A DNA stretch of 64,000 nucleotides, from positions 494,001-558,000 of the forward strand of contig JADKIO010000005.1 of assembly GCA_016721195.1 (NCBI GenBank), given 5' to 3'. Source of the DNA: Candidatus Geothrix skivensis (GTDB lineage Bacteria; Acidobacteriota; Holophagae; Holophagales; Holophagaceae). The first letter of the stretch is position 1; every line of letters starts with the position of its first letter. The notes under the pieces were generated by a model. That model ran no database searches and was not told the origin of the DNA. It was given only the letters and a program-made list of their open reading frames with translations. Shown piece after piece: positions 58,686 to 64,000 of this stretch. The position numbers and the translations under genes are program-made.

Positions 58686-58847
58686 GGGGGTTCCTCCTTG
58701 GAATCGTCCGGGACTGGGCCGGGACCACTTCATCATCGGCAGGCTCCTGGATCCATTTGAATTCCTGCCTTTTCCGCAGGCCACAGGCCGGGGGGACCCG
58801 CCCGGCAACCTCAGATCCCACTGGAGCCTGCCAGAATGGGGAAATGC

Positions 58848-59094
58848 CCGAAGACCGCCTCTACCTCATCGATACCTTCGCCTTCATCCTCTCGGTATCG
58901 GCTTCGCCGATACGCGAGACTTCGCCGTTGGGCATGGGGGTGCCCCGTGGCTGAGGATCGCCTTTACCTCATCGATACCTTCGCCTTCATCCTCTCGGTA
59001 TCGGCTTCGCCGATACGCGAGACTTCGCCGTTGGGCATGGGGGTGCCCCGTGGCTGAGGATCGCCTTTACCTCATCGATACCTTCGCCTTCATC
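58848..59094. repeat. Tandem 103-bp repeat that triplicates the polA 5' end
   Basis: Two perfect 103-bp units start at 58891 and 58994. Each unit is about 64 bp of palindromic DNA followed by ~39 bp encoding polA codons 2-15 (EDRLYLIDTFAFI); a third, slightly divergent copy of those codons lies before unit 1 (58844-58890). Each unit holds the stem TATCGGC-TTC-GCCGATA (58896-58912 and 58999-59015) and a weaker GGGCA/TGCCC stem with GGGGG in its loop just before a GTG. 103 is not a multiple of 3, so only the last copy is in frame with polA. Confidence 0.9.
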
Positions 59095-61848
59095 TTCCGG
59101 GCCTACTTCGCCAATCCGCGGCTGAAGAACGGGGCCGCGTACACGTTCACGCGCCTGGTGCTGCAGCTGCTGGAGAAGCACAAGCCCACGCACATCGCCT
59201 GCGTGTTCGATACGCCGGAGCCCACCTTCAGGCACCAGATCTATCCCGAGTACAAGGCCAACCGGGATGCCATGCCCGAAGACCTGCGGCCCCAGATCCC
59301 CATGATCCGCCAGCTGGTGAAGGCTCTGAACATTCCCATCGTGGAGCTGCACGGTTACGAGGCCGACGATGTCCTGGGCACCCTGGCCCGTCAGTCGGCG
59401 GCCATGGGGCTGCCGGCCGTCATCGTGAGCCCTGACAAGGACCTGCTCCAGCTGGTGGACGATGACCTCCATATCCAGGTGCTCAACACCAAGGATGGCG
59501 AGGTCTGGCACGACCGAGAGGGGGTGAAGGCCCGCATGGGCGTGTGGCCCGAGCAGGTGGTGGACTTCCTCAGCCTGGTGGGGGATGCCTCGGACAACGT
59601 GAAGGGGGTGCCCGGAATCGGCGAGAAGGGTGCGGCCCTCCTGCTGGAGCGGTTTGGGACCCTCGCTGGGGTCATCGCGTCCAAAGCCGAGCTCAAGCCC
59701 AAGCAGCGGGAAGGCCTGGAGGCTGCCTCCGAGTGGCTGGACCTCACCAAACGCCTCGTCACCGTGGTGACGGATCTGGAGCTGGCCCTGCATCCCAAGG
59801 ACCTCGCCTATCCGGGCGTGGACGAGGCCAGGGCCCGGGAGGCCTTCAAGGAGCTGGGCTTCCAGACCCTCACGAAGGAGTTCACCCAGAGCGCGCAGCA
59901 GGCGGGCAGCGAGCGGAAGTATCGGGCTGCCGCCTCGCTGGCCGACCTCGAAGTGGCGGTGGCGGCCTGCCGCGTGGCCGGACGCTTCGGCCTGGACACG
60001 GAGACCACCAGCATCGACCCCACGCGGGGCCACATCGTGGGCCTGAGCCTCGCCTGGGCGCCGAACGAGGGCCTCTACGTGCCCCTGGCCCACCAGAAAC
60101 CGGCCACCGTGGATACGGAGGGTTCCCTGCCCGGACTGCTGCCGGACTCGGGCCTGCCGGATGCGCTGCTGGACCTGCGGGGTGATGCGGCCGACTTCTT
60201 TGCGGAGCTGGCGCCCTACCTGGATGCCCGCAACCTGCCCTTCGCCGCGGTGCGCCTGACCCTGGCCCCCCTGCTGGCCGATGCCACCATCGGAAAATGC
60301 GGCCAGAACCTGAAGTACGACCTCCAGGTGCTGGCTCGCCACGGCCTGCCGGTGGCCGGGCTGGCCGACGACAGCATGGTGCTGAGCTTCCTGCTGGAAA
60401 GCGGCGTCCGCCACAACCTGGATGACCTTTCCGTGCGCCTGCTGGACGTGAAGCCCATCGCCTTTGAGGAGGTGGTGGGCAAGGGCAAGGCCCAGAAGCG
60501 CTTCGACGAAGCAGAGTTCGAGCGGGCCGTGCAGTACGCCGCCGAGGACGCCGATCTGGCCCTCCGGTTGTGCGACAACCTGCGGGCGAAGCTCACCGAC
60601 GAGCAGCTGAACCTCCTCTACGAGGAAGTGGACCTGCCTCTGGTGGAAGTGCTGGCGGCCCTGGAGGGTCACGGTGTCCGACTGGACCTGGAGGTCCTTG
60701 CCCAGCTCGCGGTGCGCATGCGCGGGGAGCGTGAAAGGGCCCAGGCCCGCGTGCTGGAACTTGCAGGCGAGCCCTTCAACCTGAACAGCCCCACCCAGCT
60801 GGGGGCCATCCTCTTCGGCAAGCTGGGCTACAAGCCCGTCAAGTACACCGGCAAGACCAAGGCGCCCAGCACCGATGAAGACGTGCTGCAGGAACTGGCC
60901 AAGGAGCAGGGCGCCGAAATCGCCGCAGAGCTGCTGCGGCACCGCCAGATGGTGAAGCTGCTGGGCACCTACGTCGAAGCCCTGCCCCAGATGGTGAACC
61001 CCATCACAGGCCGGGTGCACACCCGGCTGCATCAGGCGGCGGTGGCCTCCGGGCGGCTGGCTTCCAGCGATCCCAATCTGCAGAACATCCCCATCCGCAC
61101 CGAGGAGGGCAGGGCCATCCGGGGGGCCTTCGTGCCCGAGCCGGGCTGGGTGCTGCTGGACGCGGACTACAGCCAGATCGAGCTGCGGGTGGTGGCGGCC
61201 CTGGCCGAGGATCCCGTGCTGTTGGGGGCCTTCGAGGCCGGCGAGGACATCCACCGCCGGACGGCTTCAGAGGTGATGGGTCTGCCCATGGATCAGGTGA
61301 CTGCAGACGACCGCAGCAGGGCCAAGGCCGTGAACTTCGGCCTGCTCTACGGCCAGGGGGCCTTCGCCTTGGCGGCCAACCTCGGCATTTCCCAGAAAGA
61401 GGCCAAGGCTTTCATTGAGCGCTATTTCGAGCGCATGCCCAAGGTGGCTGCCTGGATTGAAAAGGCCAAGGCGCGGGCCATCGCCGAAGGTCTCGTGCGC
61501 ACCCACTGGGGACGCATCCGGCGCATCCCCGAGCTCGAAAGCCCCAACAAGCAGTTCCAGGCCCAGGGCCTGCGGGAGGCCGTGAACACCATCGTCCAGG
61601 GCACCGCCGCGGACCTCATGCGCCGTGCCATGGTGCGCCTCCACCGCAGCCTCCAGGCCTCGGGCCTGCGAGCCCGGCTGCTGCTCCAGGTCCATGACGA
61701 ACTCCTGATGGAAGCTCCCCCCGGGGAGGTGGAGCACGCCGCGGCCCTGCTGAAAGCGGCCATGGAAGGGGCCGACGACCTGGGCGCCCTGGGCGTCAAG
61801 CTGGCCGCAGAAGTGCGCACCGGCGCCAGCTGGCTGGCTTGCAAGTAG
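59050..61848 (+). CDS. polA: DNA polymerase I
   Basis: 932 residues with all three domains. The 5'-3' exonuclease (1 to about 290, VSPDKDLLQLV) and a proofreading 3'-5' exonuclease with intact DTE (LDTETTSIDP), NLKYD and YAAEDAD are followed by the polymerase: motif A DADYSQIELRVVAALAEDP, motif B RSRAKAVNFGLLYGQGAF, motif C VHDELLMEAP. The start is the GTG at 59050 (VAEDRLYLIDTFAFIFRAY), with GGGGGT four bases upstream, both supplied by the inserted repeat. The ancestral ATG at 58844 (MPEDRLYL) now runs into a stop after 36 codons. Confidence 0.93.
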   Translation: MAEDRLYLIDTFAFIFRAYFANPRLKNGAAYTFTRLVLQLLEKHKPTHIACVFDTPEPTFRHQIYPEYKANRDAMPEDLRPQIPMIRQLVKALNIPIVELHGYEADDVLGTLARQSAAMGLPAVIVSPDKDLLQLVDDDLHIQVLNTKDGEVWHDREGVKARMGVWPEQVVDFLSLVGDASDNVKGVPGIGEKGAALLLERFGTLAGVIASKAELKPKQREGLEAASEWLDLTKRLVTVVTDLELALHPKDLAYPGVDEARAREAFKELGFQTLTKEFTQSAQQAGSERKYRAAASLADLEVAVAACRVAGRFGLDTETTSIDPTRGHIVGLSLAWAPNEGLYVPLAHQKPATVDTEGSLPGLLPDSGLPDALLDLRGDAADFFAELAPYLDARNLPFAAVRLTLAPLLADATIGKCGQNLKYDLQVLARHGLPVAGLADDSMVLSFLLESGVRHNLDDLSVRLLDVKPIAFEEVVGKGKAQKRFDEAEFERAVQYAAEDADLALRLCDNLRAKLTDEQLNLLYEEVDLPLVEVLAALEGHGVRLDLEVLAQLAVRMRGERERAQARVLELAGEPFNLNSPTQLGAILFGKLGYKPVKYTGKTKAPSTDEDVLQELAKEQGAEIAAELLRHRQMVKLLGTYVEALPQMVNPITGRVHTRLHQAAVASGRLASSDPNLQNIPIRTEEGRAIRGAFVPEPGWVLLDADYSQIELRVVAALAEDPVLLGAFEAGEDIHRRTASEVMGLPMDQVTADDRSRAKAVNFGLLYGQGAFALAANLGISQKEAKAFIERYFERMPKVAAWIEKAKARAIAEGLVRTHWGRIRRIPELESPNKQFQAQGLREAVNTIVQGTAADLMRRAMVRLHRSLQASGLRARLLLQVHDELLMEAPPGEVEHAAALLKAAMEGADDLGALGVKLAAEVRTGASWLACK

Positions 61849-62008
61849 TTGGGCATTTGACAGTTTGTCGGGTGTTTTTCCTGGATCATGCGATTTCGGG
61901 AGGTTTTGTGACGGCGGTCCGGGCCCAAACCCAACGGTGAGGTCATGATTGGGCGGTTCCGGCGCTTTCAACTGCCCGCCTACAGACCCCATTTCAAGGA
62001 GCCTGATC

Positions 62009-63127
62009 ATGAGCCAATACAACATTGCCTGGTTGCCCGGGGACGGGGTGGGCGTCGAGGTCATGGAGGCCGCCAGGATCTGCCTGGACGCCCTGAAGTT
62101 CGACGCCAAGTACACCCACGGCGACATCGGCTGGGAGTTCTGGTGCAAGGAGGGCGAGTCCTTCCCCCAGCGCACCATCGATCTCCTGAAGAACAGCCAT
62201 GCCGCCATGTTCGGCGCCATCACCTCCAAGCCCGTGAAGGACGCCGAGGCCGAGCTGGTGCCGGAGCTGAAGGGCAAGGGGCTCATCTACCGCAGCCCCA
62301 TCGTGCGGATGCGCCAGATGTTCGACCTCTACACCTGCCTGCGGCCCTGCAAGGCCTATCCCGGCAATCCCCTGAACTACAAGGAAGGCATCGACATGGT
62401 GGTGTTCCGGGAGAACACCGAAGATCTCTACGCCGGCGTGGAGTTCAGCCCCGTGCCCGATGAGCTGAAGGCGAGCCTCAAGAAGCTCAGCAAGCCCTTC
62501 GGCCACTTCGCGGACATCCCGGGCGACCAGTTCGCCATCACCTGCAAGGTGAACACCCAGAAGGGCTGTGACCGGATCATCCGTGCCGCCTTCGAGTACG
62601 CGCAGAAATTCGGCTATCCCAAGGTCACGGTCATCCACAAGGCCAACGTGGTGCGTGCCACCGAGGGGATGTTCCTGGAGACCGGCAAGCGCATCGCCAA
62701 GGAATTCCCGGGCATCGAGATGGACGATGCGAACGTGGACGCCATCACCATGTGGATGCTGAAGAACCCCAAGAACTACGGCGTCATGGTGGCCACCAAC
62801 CTCTTCGGCGACATCATCAGCGACCTGGCGGCCCAGATGGTGGGCGGCCTGGGCTTCGGCTGTTCCGGCAACATCGGCGAGAAGCTGGCCGTGTTCGAGC
62901 CCAGCCACGGCAGCGCCCCCAAGTACGCGGGCCAGTACAAGGTGAACCCCATCGCCACCATCCTGGCGGCCAAGATGATGCTGGACTGGCTGGGTGAAAC
63001 CGATAAGGGCACCAGGCTCGAAGCAGCCACCGCCGCCGTCATCGCCGAAGGCCAGGTCCGCACCTACGACATGGGCGGCAGCGCCACCACGCTGGAGATG
63101 GGCGAAGCCATTGCAAGGAAGCTCTGA
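62009..63127 (+). CDS. Isocitrate/isopropylmalate-family dehydrogenase
   Basis: 372-residue beta-decarboxylating dehydrogenase. LPGDGVGVEVMEAA starts the fold; SPIVRMRQMFDLYTCLRP supplies substrate Arg residues; VVFRENTEDLYAGVE resembles the isocitrate-dehydrogenase type; KANVVRATEGMFLE gives the catalytic Lys; NLFGDIISDLAAQMVGGLG and EPSHGSAPKYAG provide the metal Asp residues and NAD loop. Homo-oligomeric NAD-type isocitrate dehydrogenase is most likely; 3-isopropylmalate or homoisocitrate activity cannot be excluded. AAGGAG precedes the ATG. An HMG-CoA-lyase-like gene follows after seven bases. Confidence 0.85.
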   Translation: MSQYNIAWLPGDGVGVEVMEAARICLDALKFDAKYTHGDIGWEFWCKEGESFPQRTIDLLKNSHAAMFGAITSKPVKDAEAELVPELKGKGLIYRSPIVRMRQMFDLYTCLRPCKAYPGNPLNYKEGIDMVVFRENTEDLYAGVEFSPVPDELKASLKKLSKPFGHFADIPGDQFAITCKVNTQKGCDRIIRAAFEYAQKFGYPKVTVIHKANVVRATEGMFLETGKRIAKEFPGIEMDDANVDAITMWMLKNPKNYGVMVATNLFGDIISDLAAQMVGGLGFGCSGNIGEKLAVFEPSHGSAPKYAGQYKVNPIATILAAKMMLDWLGETDKGTRLEAATAAVIAEGQVRTYDMGGSATTLEMGEAIARKL

Positions 63128-63134
63128 GGCCACC

Positions 63135-64000
63135 ATGAAGCCGATCCTCATCCACGAAGTCGGTCCCCGGGATGGCCTCCAGGCGGAAAGCGCCGTCGTG
63201 CCGACGGAGCTCAAGCTCGACTGGATCCGCCGCATGGCGGATTCGGGGGTGGACATCGTCCAGGTGGGCTCCTTCGTCCGGGGCGACCGGATGCCCCAGA
63301 TGGCGGACACGGATGAACTCTTCCGCATCCTCGCCAAGGAAACCCATGGGGCGCTGCTCTCTGGGCTCGTGTTGAACGAAAAGGGGCTGGCGCGGGCCCT
63401 GGACGTGGGCGTTCCCCTGATCTGCCTGGGCGTCTCCGCCTCGGAGACTCACAGCCGCAAGAACACGGGCATGGGCACCGAAGAGGCCACGGGCCGGGTG
63501 ATCGCCATGGCCCTGGAGGCCAAGGCCGCGGGGCGGCAGGTCCAGGTCAGCGTGCAGAGCGCCTTCGGCTGCGGCTTCGAGGGGGCCATCGGCGAAGACC
63601 GGGTCCTGGGCATCGTGGTGGCTTACCTGGAAGCGGGACTCACCGCCATCAGCCTGGCGGATACGGCGGGCCATGCCCACCCGGAGCAGGTGCGACGCTA
63701 CGTGCGGAGGATCCTCGGCCTCCATCCCGGCGCCGAGGTCACCGCCCACATTCACGACACCTACGGACTGGGCATGGCCAGCGTCTATGCGGCCATGGAG
63801 GCCGGTGCCCGCACCATCGAGACCAGCTTCGGCGGGCTCGGCGGCTGCCCCTTCACCAAGGTGGCCGCGGGAAACGTGCCCACCGAGGACCTGGTGCATG
63901 GGTTGCAGCGCACGGGGCAGCGCCTGGACATCGACCTGGTTTCACTGGTGGGGGTCACGAAGGACGTGGCCAAGCACTTTGGCCGGGAACTACCCGGCTG
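63135..64000 (+). CDS. Hydroxymethylglutaryl-CoA lyase-like protein (3' truncated by window)
   Basis: At least 288 residues of a DRE-TIM aldolase-fold enzyme that would cleave HMG-CoA to acetyl-CoA and acetoacetate, as in leucine or ketone metabolism. HEVGPRDGLQAE holds the substrate Arg and metal Asp, SLADTAGHAHPEQV and HIHDTYGLGMA the metal His residues, and GGLGGCPFTKVAAGNVPTEDLVHGL the active-site Cys loop and metal Asn characteristic of HMG-CoA lyase. The chain runs open to the window end, a little short of the usual C-terminus. Start ATG 63135; overlaps none, seven bases after the dehydrogenase, so probably co-transcribed. Confidence 0.85.
   Translation, partial: MKPILIHEVGPRDGLQAESAVVPTELKLDWIRRMADSGVDIVQVGSFVRGDRMPQMADTDELFRILAKETHGALLSGLVLNEKGLARALDVGVPLICLGVSASETHSRKNTGMGTEEATGRVIAMALEAKAAGRQVQVSVQSAFGCGFEGAIGEDRVLGIVVAYLEAGLTAISLADTAGHAHPEQVRRYVRRILGLHPGAEVTAHIHDTYGLGMASVYAAMEAGARTIETSFGGLGGCPFTKVAAGNVPTEDLVHGLQRTGQRLDIDLVSLVGVTKDVAKHFGRELPG

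Noticed and set aside
58534..59049. Upstream in-frame extension of polA
   Set aside because: It reads through the antisense of the cache gene and the inserted repeats in the wrong frame; real polA homology begins at the GTG at 59050.
58987..61254. A 755-codon minus-strand frame opposite polA
   Set aside because: Antisense shadow; no ribosome-binding site and no family features.
61858..61890. TTGACA upstream of the dehydrogenase gene as a promoter
   Set aside because: A good -35 hexamer is present but no acceptable -10 lies 16-18 bases downstream.

Overview
The window is gene-dense, GC-rich bacterial chromosome carrying core metabolism and many sensory genes. My best guess is an acidobacterium of the Holophaga/Geothrix type. 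This is inference, based on the GC-rich codon use, quinol-type NO reductase, MEP-pathway isoprenoid genes, an IspH-UbiA fusion, abundant PAS sensor kinases and no trace of a phage or plasmid backbone. I see no rRNA, tRNA or CRISPR.

Layout. Positions 1-1377 (+) hold the end of an acidic proline-rich protein and a LolA-like carrier. From 22.8 kb down to 1.36 kb nearly everything is on the minus strand in tight runs: map, gltB, gltD, ispE, an ABC exporter pair, a 1058-residue hybrid kinase, then a run of MFS transporter, hutH, HD hydrolase, HEAT protein, sensor kinase, pyrophosphatase and HAD phosphatase. The first five of that last run are joined by 4-nt start/stop overlaps. From 22.8 to 37.5 kb (+) come a lipoprotein, three uncharacterised proteins, a TMEM175-type K+ channel, a periplasmic-binding hybrid kinase, an FkbM-like protein, a PLP lyase divergent from an Lrp/AsnC regulator, a double VOC protein, an ankyrin protein, a DUF1835 protein and recG. 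Two more large sensor kinases (37.6-43.4 kb, minus) are followed by a decayed IS481-like transposase and coaD. Then come ddl, an orphan flagellar-rod-like protein, a catalytically dead S41-like protein with a divergent polysaccharide deacetylase, and a fluoride-riboswitch/crcB/DUF190 unit. Next are a CDF-like protein with an RsbW-like ATPase, norB (qNOR), a dicarboxylate symporter, a small secreted protein, ispH-ubiA, an SDR, two tandem cache-like secreted proteins, polA, an isocitrate/isopropylmalate-type dehydrogenase and an HMG-CoA-lyase-like gene cut by the window end.

The most notable features are: (i) a complete fluoride riboswitch whose expression platform appears to hide the crcB ribosome-binding site; (ii) palindromic insertions inside two housekeeping genes, including a tandem 103-bp repeat that has triplicated the 5' end of polA and supplied a new start; (iii) a probable CTG start for methionine aminopeptidase; (iv) an IspH-UbiA fusion; (v) a tandem duplication traceable through a decayed SDR tail; (vi) a recurring TAnnnT-N6-ATG layout that suggests leaderless transcripts; and (vii) dyad operators in front of the PLP lyase and norB. 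Domain assignments rest on motifs read by eye; no database search was run.
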